From: an uncultured Acetatifactor sp.
GTDB taxonomy: Bacteria; Bacillota; Clostridia; Lachnospirales; Lachnospiraceae
DNA: 36,984 nucleotides
Reading direction: 5' to 3'
Assembly: GCA_947631615.1 (NCBI GenBank)
Contig: CANRLX010000020.1
Coordinates: forward strand, 1-36,984
In this document: positions 15,661-22,305 of the stretch, piece after piece
Layout of the letters: each line of letters opens with the position of its first letter
Numbering within the stretch: position 1 is the first letter of the stretch
The notes under the pieces: model-generated
The model's input: only the letters and a program-made list of their open reading frames with translations
What the model was told of the DNA's origin: nothing
Database searches by the model: none
Translations under genes and position numbers: made by a program

Positions 15661-16719
15661 ATGATCAGAGCAGGTATTATCGGGGCGACCGGATATGCGG
15701 GGGGAGAGCTGGTGCGCATCCTCGCAAATCATAAGGATGTAAAGATCGAGTGGTACGGATCCAAAAGCTATATTGACCAAAAATATGATCGGATCTATCA
15801 AAATATGTTCCGGATCGTGGAGGATGTCTGTAAGGACGACGATCTGCAGAAGCTGGCGGATCAGGTGGATGTGATCTTTACCGCTACCCCTCAGGGGTTC
15901 CTCGCGGGAATCCTGACGGAGGAGATCCTCTCAAAGACAAAGATCGTGGATCTGTCCGCGGACTACCGCATCCAGGATGTGGCGGTGTATGAGAAATGGT
16001 ACGGGATCGAGCACAAATCCCCGCAGTTTATCAAGGAGGCGGTGTACGGCCTCTGCGAGATCAACCGCGGCCGGATCACGGAAAAGACCAGGCTGGTGGC
16101 CAATCCCGGCTGTTACACCACCTGTTCCATTTTGACGGCATACCCTATGGTGAAGGAGGGCATGATCGACGTGGACACGCTGATTGTGGACGCCAAGTCC
16201 GGAACCTCCGGAGCCGGAAGGGGGGCGAAGGTGCAGAATCTTTTCTGTGAGGTCAACGAGAACATGAAGGCGTACGGGGTGGCGAGCCACCGCCACACGC
16301 CGGAGATCGAGGAGCAGCTCGGATATGCGGGAAACTGCAGTGTGACCGTCAGCTTTACGCCGCATCTGGTGCCCATGAACCGCGGAATCCTTGTCACGGA
16401 ATACGCGACGCTTAAGAGAAAGCCGGACGGTTCGCTTCCCTCCTATGAGGAAGTCCGCTCGGCTTACGAACGGTACTATGGTCGGGAGCGGTTTATCCGT
16501 CTGCTGGATCAGGGCGTTTGTCCGGAGACCAAGTGGGTGGAGGGGAGCAACTATGTGGACATCGGCTTTGTGATCGATGAGAGAACGGGGCGCATCGTTA
16601 TGATGGGGGCGCTGGACAATCTGGTGAAGGGCGCTGCCGGACAGGCGGTGCAGAATATGAACCTGCTGTTCGGACTGCCGGAGAGCGAGGGGCTTGAGCT
16701 CGTGCCCTGTTTCCCCTGA
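15661..16719 (+). CDS. argC: N-acetyl-gamma-glutamyl-phosphate reductase
   Basis: ArgC reduces N-acetylglutamyl phosphate with NADPH to the semialdehyde, the third step of arginine synthesis. The 352 residues fit the long-form family. The N-terminus carries the NADP-binding GATGYAGGELVRIL, followed by TATPQGFL, LSADYRI, and the active-site cysteine block NPGCYTT; GVASHRHTPEIEEQ and PHLVPMNRGIL belong to the dimerisation and substrate regions. The start follows GAGAGGAATCAGGG. It is the first gene of the plus-strand arginine group and is followed by a GNAT gene and argJ. Confidence 0.97.
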   Translation: MIRAGIIGATGYAGGELVRILANHKDVKIEWYGSKSYIDQKYDRIYQNMFRIVEDVCKDDDLQKLADQVDVIFTATPQGFLAGILTEEILSKTKIVDLSADYRIQDVAVYEKWYGIEHKSPQFIKEAVYGLCEINRGRITEKTRLVANPGCYTTCSILTAYPMVKEGMIDVDTLIVDAKSGTSGAGRGAKVQNLFCEVNENMKAYGVASHRHTPEIEEQLGYAGNCSVTVSFTPHLVPMNRGILVTEYATLKRKPDGSLPSYEEVRSAYERYYGRERFIRLLDQGVCPETKWVEGSNYVDIGFVIDERTGRIVMMGALDNLVKGAAGQAVQNMNLLFGLPESEGLELVPCFP

Positions 16720-16877
16720 TCTGGGCGCGGAAGGCGAAGGGATGCCTTGCAGCGCAGCCGCCCACAGACAGGCGAAAAATCTGCAGGACAGAAAAATAAG
16801 GCAGTGAAATAAGACAGCGAAATAGGCCAGCGCAGGAAGGCAAGAAAACTAAAACAAATTAGGAAACAAGACAGAGA

Positions 16878-17366
16878 ATGGGACAGAAGGAAACGGGAGA
16901 GATGAGCGGAAAAACATATACCATACGGACGATGACCCTGGAGGACTATGAGGGGCTCCGCGCCCTGTGGATGACCATACGGGGGTTCGGGATAAGGAGC
17001 ATCGACGATTCCAGAGAAGGGGTGGAGCGGTTCCTGGGGAGGAATCCGGCCACCAGTGTTGTGGCGGTGGCGGAGGACGGCGCCATCGTGGGCGGGATCC
17101 TGTGCGGGCACGACGGCCGCAGAGGTTGTCTGTATCACGTGTGCGTGCGTGCGGACTACCGGAGACTTGGGATCGGCAAGGCGATGGTGGTTCACTGCAT
17201 GAACGCGCTCAGGCGGGAGCAGATCAACAAGGTCAGCCTGATCGCTTTTACACAGAACGACGTGGGAAACGCGTTTTGGAACTGCATCGGGTGGACCCGC
17301 AGAGAGGATTTAAACTACTACGATTTTACCCTGAACGAAGAAAATATCACGGCGTTTAATCAATAA
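16878..17366 (+). CDS. GNAT family N-acetyltransferase in the arginine cluster
   Basis: A 162-residue protein with the GNAT fold. Motif A is clear: YHVCVRADYRRLGIGKAMV, in which RRLGIGKA is the Q/R-x-x-G-x-G/A acetyl-CoA-binding loop; the following segment FTQNDVGNAFWNCIGWTRRED is the usual GNAT C-terminal block (N-x-x-A...GW). ATG 16878 is taken as the start; ATG 16902 (MSGKTYTIR) is a plausible alternative because the first residues are not conserved-looking. It lies between argC and argJ, so acetylation of glutamate (an ArgA-like job) is possible, but the bifunctional ArgJ next door could already supply that activity. The substrate is not determined by sequence. Confidence 0.88.
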   Translation: MGQKETGEMSGKTYTIRTMTLEDYEGLRALWMTIRGFGIRSIDDSREGVERFLGRNPATSVVAVAEDGAIVGGILCGHDGRRGCLYHVCVRADYRRLGIGKAMVVHCMNALRREQINKVSLIAFTQNDVGNAFWNCIGWTRREDLNYYDFTLNEENITAFNQ

Positions 17367-17424
17367 CGCGCGAAACAGGGGTTTGGAGCGCGGCCGGATA
17401 TGGCGGCGCGGATAAGGAGGAGCT

Positions 17425-18648
17425 ATGAAGGTGCTGGAAGGCGGCGTGACCGCAGCCAAGGGTTTTTTGGCGGCGGGCGTGGAGGCCGGAATCAAATATC
17501 AGAATCGAAAGGATATGGCGCTGATATGGAGCGAGGTGCCCTGTCGGGTGGCGGGCACTTTCACGAGCAATGTGGTGAAGGCGGCGCCCGTTCAGTGGGA
17601 CCGAGAGCTGGTGGAAAAATCGCCTTTTGTGCAGGCGGTGGTGGTCAATACGGGGATCGCAAACGCCTGCACCGGCAGACAGGGGATGGACTGCTGTCGG
17701 GCGGAGGCGGAGCATACGGGGAAGCTCTTCGACATTCCTCCGGAGGCGGTGCTGGTGGCTTCCACCGGCGTGATCGGTATGCAGAATCCGGTGGATCGGA
17801 TCCTTGCCGGCATTGACAAATTGGCGGCGGCAAAGTCCCATTCTCCGGAGGCGGCGGAGGATGCGGCCAGGGCCATTATGACCACGGACACGGTGCACAA
17901 GCAGATCGCCGTTCAGGTGGAGATATCGGGAAAGACGGTGACTCTGGGCGGCATGTGCAAGGGCTCCGGAATGATCCACCCCAACATGTGTACCATGCTG
18001 GGCTTTATCACTACCGACGCAAACATCTCCAGGGAGATGCTCAGGAAGGCTCTGAGCGCGGATGTGGTGGACTCCTTCAATATGATCTCCGTGGACGGAG
18101 ACACCTCCACCAACGACACGCTCCTGGTTCTGGCAAACGGTCTGGCGGGCAATGAGGAGATTGTGGACGAGGGCGGGGATTACGACGTCTTCTGCCAGGC
18201 GCTCCACTATATCACCACCTATCTGGCGAAAAAGATGGCCGGCGACGGCGAGGGAGCCACGGCGCTCTTTGAGTGCAGGGTGGTCGGCGCGGCCAGCAAG
18301 GCGGATGCCAGGACGCTGGCCAAATCGGTCATCTGTTCCTCCCTGACCAAGGCGGCGATCTTCGGGCACGACGCCAACTGGGGAAGGATCCTCTGCGCGC
18401 TGGGTTATTCCGGCGCGGTGTTTGATCCGGAGAAGATCGATCTCTACTTTGAGAGCGCAAGCGGGCGGATCCACATCTACGGGGACGGGGTCGGCTGCGA
18501 TTACAGCGAGGAGGAAGCCGCGAAGATACTCTCGGCCCCTGAGGTGACGGTGCTTGTGGATATGCACATGGGGGAGGCGGAGGCGACCGCCTGGGGCTGT
18601 GATCTGAGCTATGACTATGTGAAGATCAACGCGGATTACCGCTCCTGA
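17425..18648 (+). CDS. argJ: Bifunctional glutamate N-acetyltransferase / ornithine acetyltransferase
   Basis: ArgJ transfers the acetyl group from N-acetylornithine to glutamate, recycling it, and in bifunctional forms also makes N-acetylglutamate from acetyl-CoA. The 407 residues match the unprocessed precursor. The self-cleavage region is visible as KGSGMIHPNMCTMLGFITTDA; the threonine after cysteine becomes the nucleophile of the beta chain. Other family blocks are NTGIANACTG, VASTGVIG, SVDGDTSTNDT and GHDANWGRILCALGYSGA. The start ATG follows AAGGAGGAG at ideal spacing. It is followed by a strong terminator, so arginine-gene transcription stops here and argB, 10 kb away, cannot be in the same transcript. 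Confidence 0.97.
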   Translation: MKVLEGGVTAAKGFLAAGVEAGIKYQNRKDMALIWSEVPCRVAGTFTSNVVKAAPVQWDRELVEKSPFVQAVVVNTGIANACTGRQGMDCCRAEAEHTGKLFDIPPEAVLVASTGVIGMQNPVDRILAGIDKLAAAKSHSPEAAEDAARAIMTTDTVHKQIAVQVEISGKTVTLGGMCKGSGMIHPNMCTMLGFITTDANISREMLRKALSADVVDSFNMISVDGDTSTNDTLLVLANGLAGNEEIVDEGGDYDVFCQALHYITTYLAKKMAGDGEGATALFECRVVGAASKADARTLAKSVICSSLTKAAIFGHDANWGRILCALGYSGAVFDPEKIDLYFESASGRIHIYGDGVGCDYSEEEAAKILSAPEVTVLVDMHMGEAEATAWGCDLSYDYVKINADYRS

Positions 18649-18693
18649 CAAAAAAGAAAAACCGAATAGAGCCGTTTTTAGATACGGAAACAC

Positions 18694-18742
18694 AACGGAT
18701 ACAGGGCCACGCAGGAGAGCTTGCTCGGTATCCGTTTTTTTT
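18694..18742 (+). terminator. Rho-independent terminator after argJ
   Basis: Stem AACGGATAC (18694-18702) with GTATCCGTT (18728-18736), followed by a run of T residues to 18742. It marks the left edge of the accessory block. Confidence 0.85.
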
Positions 18743-18835
18743 CAGCTTGAAGGGGATAGGAGGTATGCCTATGTAGCAGGAAGGGCACCGGAAGGACGTG
18801 ACGGCCAACTACCAGATAAAAACAGAGCCTTTTGC

Positions 18836-18861
18836 CAGACAAGGAGGTCAGACAAGGAGGT
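18836..18861 (+). promoter_or_regulatory. Duplicated ribosome-binding site before recombinase 2
   Basis: The 13-mer CAGACAAGGAGGT occurs twice in perfect tandem (18836-18848, 18849-18861). The second AAGGAGG is 7 nt from ATG 18868 and sets that start; the first would suit a TTG-type start further upstream only poorly. Confidence 0.8.
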
Positions 18862-18867
18862 AAAAGG

Positions 18868-19701
18868 ATGGAAAACTGTGGAGAGGAAATAAAGGGATAT
18901 GAGGGATATGAGGAATATCTGTCGGACGCAGAGCTGTCGATCCACACAAGGGAGATTTATCTGAGGCAGGCCAGAAACTTTCTCAAGTTTTTGGGAGCCA
19001 GGAAGATCACCAAGAGGGAGACTATGGCGTACAAGGATCTTCTTTTGATTCAGGGAGGAAAGATGACAAGCGTAAATCTCTATATCGTGGCGACCAACCG
19101 CTTCCTGAAATATGCGGGTTTTGAGGGCTGCGCGCTGAAAACGGAGCGTCTGCAGAAAAGGCAGTGTCCGGAAAATATCTTAAATCGCGAGGAATACGGA
19201 AAGCTGTTGAGCTATGCCAGGGAGAGCGGCAGGGACAAATATTACTGTATTATGCGCACGCTGGCGCTGACCGGAATACGGGTCAGTGAGCTCGCTGACT
19301 GCACGGTGGAAGCGCTGCGGTGCAGAAAGTTTGTGACCAGCAACAAGGGCAAGACCAGGGCGGTCTATCTGCCGGACAAGCTGATCAGCGATCTGAGGAG
19401 ATATTGCTGCGATAACAACATACTGTCGGGAAGCATTTTTCGGGGGAATACGGAGCGTGCCATCAGCCGGACGGCAGTCTATAAGATGCTGATACACCTT
19501 GCGGATATGACGGGCGTGCCCAAAGAGAAGGCGCATCCTCACAGCTTCCGCCATCTGTTTGCCGTCACGTACATGGAACAATATTCCAATTTGTTTGAGC
19601 TTGCGGATATCCTGGGCCATTCCAGCCTGGAGACGACAAGGGTGTACACCGCGACGACGGGAGAGGCAAAACGTGAGAGAATGAACTTATTAAATCTGTA
19701 A
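18868..19701 (+). CDS. Tyrosine recombinase (inverton recombinase 2)
   Basis: A complete 277-residue tyrosine recombinase. An N-terminal SAM-like core-binding domain (about 1-90) is followed by the catalytic domain with all key residues: Arg in TGIRVSEL (about 138), Lys in TSNKGKTRA (about 165), HSFRH (His about 225, Arg 228), LGHSS (His about 251) and the nucleophile Tyr in TTRVYTATT (about 260). ATG 18868 is set by AAGGAGG 7 nt upstream. Its stop codon lies 45 bp before a 19-bp inverted repeat bounding a 141-bp segment, the same layout as recombinase 1 at the window start. It is more A+T-rich than the flanking arginine genes, which fits acquisition with the block. The proposed role is inversion of the promoter segment 19766-19906. 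Confidence 0.93.
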   Translation: MENCGEEIKGYEGYEEYLSDAELSIHTREIYLRQARNFLKFLGARKITKRETMAYKDLLLIQGGKMTSVNLYIVATNRFLKYAGFEGCALKTERLQKRQCPENILNREEYGKLLSYARESGRDKYYCIMRTLALTGIRVSELADCTVEALRCRKFVTSNKGKTRAVYLPDKLISDLRRYCCDNNILSGSIFRGNTERAISRTAVYKMLIHLADMTGVPKEKAHPHSFRHLFAVTYMEQYSNLFELADILGHSSLETTRVYTATTGEAKRERMNLLNL

Positions 19702-19746
19702 AAAGAAAATGGCAAAAGATACTGTTTTGTTGCAATTTAAAGTTGT

Positions 19747-19765
19747 CATAATACGATATTATGTT
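19747..19765. repeat. Left inverted repeat of invertible element 2
   Basis: CATAATACGATATTATGTT, a perfect reverse complement of 19907-19925. The core CATAATA-CGA-TATTATG is a palindrome with 7-bp arms and a 3-bp centre, as expected of a crossover site, and it contains promoter -10 hexamers on both strands. Confidence 0.93.
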
Positions 19766-19776
19766 CCGGTTGTCAA
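19748..19776 (-). promoter_or_regulatory. Invertible promoter 2, facing left (OFF); its -10 lies in the repeat
   Basis: On the minus strand: perfect -35 TTGACA (19771-19776, inside the invertible segment), 17-bp spacer, -10 TATTAT (19748-19753, inside the left repeat). It now reads antisense toward the recombinase gene. Because the right repeat carries the same TATTAT at 19919-19924, inversion puts TTGACA at 19896-19901 and recreates the same promoter facing the lysin operon, starting near 19931. In the present orientation that -35 position reads AAAAAG, so no promoter faces right. Confidence 0.85.
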
Positions 19777-19906
19777 GAAGTTATAGAAAAAAAGATAAAA
19801 AAATATGGGAAGAAGCAAGGGGCGGATCGATGGGATCCGCCCCTTTGTCTGTGGAGCCCAAACGGTCTTTGTCGTTTCCTGTGGAAACTTGCTGAAAAAA
19901 GAACGC
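19766..19906. other. Invertible DNA segment 2 (promoter switch, OFF orientation in this sequence)
   Basis: 141 bp between the perfect 19-bp inverted repeats, without a gene. It carries the -35 TTGACA on the minus strand at its left end, a plus-strand TTGTCA (19770-19775) with a weak GATAAA about 18 bp on, a run of A residues, and a perfect hairpin at 19817-19845. Inversion maps p to 39672-p. Confidence 0.88.
19817..19845. terminator. Hairpin inside invertible segment 2
   Basis: Perfect 11-bp stem AAGGGGCGGAT / ATCCGCCCCTT (19817-19827, 19835-19845) with a 7-nt loop, followed on the plus strand by TGTCTGTGG. In either orientation it lies between the recombinase gene and the promoter that would face the lysin operon, so it can insulate the operon from recombinase read-through. 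Confidence 0.7.
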
Positions 19907-19925
19907 AACATAATATCGTATTATG
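19907..19925. repeat. Right inverted repeat of invertible element 2
   Basis: AACATAATATCGTATTATG, perfect reverse complement of 19747-19765. It carries the fixed -10 box TATTAT (19919-19924), 47 bp before the ATG of the lysin gene. Confidence 0.93.
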
Positions 19926-19971
19926 GGTATAGAGATGGACCCCATCTCAATAAAAAAAGGAGGAACGATTT

Positions 19972-21000
19972 ATGGAGATTGTAAAGAGTATTCTGAAAAA
20001 CAATCCCTGCTACAAAGCCGGAAAAACCATTGTGGTGAAGGGGCTGATGCTGCACAGCGTGGGGTGCAGACAGCCGTCGGCAAAGGTGTTCGTCAAAGGA
20101 TGGGACAGTCCGAACCAGGACAAGGCTTGCGTCCATGCGTTTATCGACGCGGACAATGGAACGGTGTATCAGACGCTTCCCTGGGAACATCGGGGGTGGC
20201 ATTGCGGCGGCAGCGCAAACAATACCCATATCGGTGTGGAGATGTGCGAGCCCGGCTGTCTGTGCTACGAGAAGGGGGTGCTTGTGGGCTGCTCCGACAG
20301 GGAGGCCGCTCTGGCCGCGGTGAAGCGCACCTACGACACGGCGGTGGAGCTGTTTGCCATGCTCTGTGAGAAATACGGATTGGATCCCACAGAGAGCGGC
20401 GTGATCATCAGCCATAAGGAAGGGCATGAGAGAGGCGTCGCCAGCGGCCACGTGGATCCGGACCATCTTTGGAAGGCACTGTCCTGCGGCTACACCATGG
20501 ACGGTTTTCGAGCGGACGTGAAGGCGGCAGTGGACAAGGCAAAAGGGAAGCAGGAGTCTGTGCCCGGAGAGATGCAGGTGTCCGACAGAGGCGTGAAGCT
20601 GGTTGCCGGATTTGAGGGATACCGGCAGAAGGCATACCGCTGTCCCGCGGGAGTGTGGACGATCGGCTACGGACACACCGCCGGAGTAAAGGAGGGGGAT
20701 ACGCTGCCCTCTCAGGAGGCCGCAATGGCCCTGCTGAGGGAGGATCTGAAAAAGTATGCCGACTATGTGAATGTCTGCGTGAAAAAGGGGATTCTCACCT
20801 TTGTGCCGAACCAGAACCAGTTTGACGCGCTGACCAGCTTCTGCTACAACTGCGGGAACGGAAATCTCCAGAAGCTGGTGCAGGGAAGAGATGCCGCCAC
20901 GGTAGCGGAGAAGCTTCTTCTGTACAATAAGGGAGGCGGCAAGGTGCTGGAAGGACTTAAGCGCAGAAGAGAGGAAGAGAGAGACTTGTTTTTGAGTTGA
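19972..21000 (+). CDS. Phage-type endolysin: amidase_2 plus GH24 lysozyme
   Basis: A 342-residue cell-wall hydrolase with two catalytic domains. Residues about 15-185 form an N-acetylmuramoyl-L-alanine amidase (PGRP/amidase_2) with the zinc-site opening GLMLHSVG and the YQTLPWEHRGWHCGGSANNTHIGVEMCE block. Residues about 203-342 form a T4-type lysozyme (GH24): LVAGFEGYRQKAYRCPAGVW with the catalytic Glu, then TIGYGHT. There is no signal peptide or membrane segment, so export needs help or lysis, as for phage endolysins. AGGAGG sits 8 nt before ATG 19972. It is the first gene of the operon behind inverton 2; no capsid, tail or terminase genes are nearby, so it is not part of a recognisable prophage. 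Confidence 0.93.
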   Translation: MEIVKSILKNNPCYKAGKTIVVKGLMLHSVGCRQPSAKVFVKGWDSPNQDKACVHAFIDADNGTVYQTLPWEHRGWHCGGSANNTHIGVEMCEPGCLCYEKGVLVGCSDREAALAAVKRTYDTAVELFAMLCEKYGLDPTESGVIISHKEGHERGVASGHVDPDHLWKALSCGYTMDGFRADVKAAVDKAKGKQESVPGEMQVSDRGVKLVAGFEGYRQKAYRCPAGVWTIGYGHTAGVKEGDTLPSQEAAMALLREDLKKYADYVNVCVKKGILTFVPNQNQFDALTSFCYNCGNGNLQKLVQGRDAATVAEKLLLYNKGGGKVLEGLKRRREEERDLFLS

Positions 21001-21013
21001 GGAGGAAATACCC

Positions 21014-21892
21014 TTGGACGAAGAGGAATACTACTACGGCGAGTACGACGATGAAATGGGGGAGGACGGCGGTGGAGGAGCATCGGCCGGTTATCGGGAG
21101 AGCGACTTTATCCCTCTGGACGAGCTGGTGTATGCACCCCTTCATGCGCTGGAGAAATCCAACCAGCTTCTCAGAGGGCAGGTGGTGGATGCGATCAGGA
21201 GTATGGGGAGCCTCCGGCAAAACGGCCAGGAGGAAAGTATTCAACTGAACAACATCAACATTGCCTATGAGCAGGTCAGGCCGGAGGGCGAGGATGGCTA
21301 CAGCGTGGACGAGCTGCAGGTGCAGGTGCCGATTCTGTCGATCGTGCCCATCACCGGTTTGAACGTGGAGAAAGCCCAAATTGACTTTTCCGCGGAGGTA
21401 AAGGCGGAAAAAGGGGAGGGCGGGGAATGTTCCGTGGCGGCGCGCATCTGTGCGCCCAAACCGCGGGAGGGCGACTTTTTGCCCAGGGTATCCTACCGGA
21501 TGAAAATTGCCTCTCTGCCGGCTACCGAGGGGATCTTACGCCTGACGGATATTTTAAGCGCCAACCAGATCGCCAAGAAGGTGGACGCAACTCCCGTCGC
21601 GGTGGACGGCAACCTGGGCTCCGAGGATCAGAAAAACACGTGGCTCCAGGTTTCCAAGCTGAAGGCAAAGATCACAAAGCTGAAGCGTCTCTACCAAAAG
21701 ATTTCGGATATGATGGAGGAGCAGGAGCGGATGCAGCAGATCAGCCGGGAAGCCTTTGCCGAGGACACCAGAGAATTTGACAGGGACAAATATCTGATGG
21801 CGCAGTCCAATATCACAAACCGCATTATGAAATACCAGGAGGAGATCATGGATCGGGAGATCCGGTTTGGCTTGGAAAAGGACTATGAGTAG
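21014..21892 (+). CDS. DUF2589 domain protein A
   Basis: A 292-residue protein with an acidic tyrosine-rich start (DEEEYYYGEYDDEMGED), a DUF2589-like core (about 30-180: PLDELVYAPLHALEKSNQ, VQVPILSIVPITGLNVEKAQIDFSAEV) and a C-terminal helical, probably coiled-coil part (KLKAKITKLKRLYQKISDMMEEQERM). The start is TTG 21014, 8 nt after AGGAGG; no ATG fits. It starts 13 bp after the lysin stop. It shares the IVPI-(T/P)-x-L-x-V block with DUF2589 protein B at 22306, so the two are related and may form a complex. DUF2589 function is unknown; nothing here shows an enzyme active site, signal peptide or membrane helix. Confidence 0.85.
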   Translation: MDEEEYYYGEYDDEMGEDGGGGASAGYRESDFIPLDELVYAPLHALEKSNQLLRGQVVDAIRSMGSLRQNGQEESIQLNNINIAYEQVRPEGEDGYSVDELQVQVPILSIVPITGLNVEKAQIDFSAEVKAEKGEGGECSVAARICAPKPREGDFLPRVSYRMKIASLPATEGILRLTDILSANQIAKKVDATPVAVDGNLGSEDQKNTWLQVSKLKAKITKLKRLYQKISDMMEEQERMQQISREAFAEDTREFDRDKYLMAQSNITNRIMKYQEEIMDREIRFGLEKDYE

Positions 21893-22258
21893 AAGAGGGC
21901 ACAGAGGCGAAGAGAGGGAGCATAGGACAAGGGCGGAGTGGGAAGAAGAGGTCAGGCGGCAGGTGGCTGCCCATGCGGAGACCCTTGCGGAGGAACTGAA
22001 TTTCCGGCTGCTCATGGAAGAGGACTCTGGGGAGGAGCGGAAGAGATGGGAGGATATCCGGCTGCAAAGGCTGTTGTCCCTGGCGGGAAGGCCGGATCTG
22101 TGGCGGGAGCTGTGCGGGTCGCCGAGAGTGCTCTTTGTGGAAAGCGTTTCGGTGACCGGAGTGGAGTTTCCCGAGCGGAGGAAGCAAAGATCGTTTTTCT
22201 GGACACAGGGCAGCGGGAGGATGCTTTCCGGTATATGGGGGTTTTTGTCAGGATTTAG
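21885..22258 (+). pseudogene. Small hypothetical gene with a probable frameshift
   Basis: ATG 21885 overlaps the stop of DUF2589 protein A. The first frame gives a charged, protein-like N-terminus (RAEWEEEVRRQVAAHAETLA ... LWRELCGSPRVLFVESVSVTGVEFPE) to about 22165. There the sense-like sequence moves to the -1 frame (RAEEAKIVFLDTGQREDAFR) and stops at TAG 22258. The original frame instead continues with unlikely sequence (RRKQRSFFWTQGSGRMLSGI) and overlaps the next gene by 130 bp to 22436. This suggests a roughly 124-residue protein broken by an indel, a sequencing error or a recoding event; no canonical slippery heptamer is in frame. I do not recognise the family. Confidence 0.55.
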
Positions 22259-22280
22259 AAGATTGTCAGGATTTAGAAGA
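22245..22280. repeat. 18-bp perfect tandem duplication
   Basis: TTGTCAGGATTTAGAAGA occurs twice in tandem (22245-22262, 22263-22280), just before the ribosome-binding site of DUF2589 protein B. Confidence 0.9.
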
Positions 22281-22305
22281 AAGAAAAGGGAACGGAGGGA
22301 TTTAT

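Noticed and set aside
17356..18693. Minus-strand frame of 445 residues over argJ
   Set aside because: argJ on the plus strand is unambiguous. The opposite frame is a GC-rich shadow with low-complexity His/Arg content.
18765..18776. Three-codon frame ATG CCT ATG TAG with a perfect AGGAGG in front, upstream of recombinase 2
   Set aside because: It is too short to test and lies directly after the argJ terminator. It may be a leader peptide, but nothing beyond the ribosome-binding site supports it.
19770..19799. Plus-strand promoter TTGTCA with GATAAA inside segment 2
   Set aside because: The -10 is poor and spacing is 18 bp, and the hairpin at 19817-19845 follows at once, so it is unlikely to drive the lysin operon in the present orientation.
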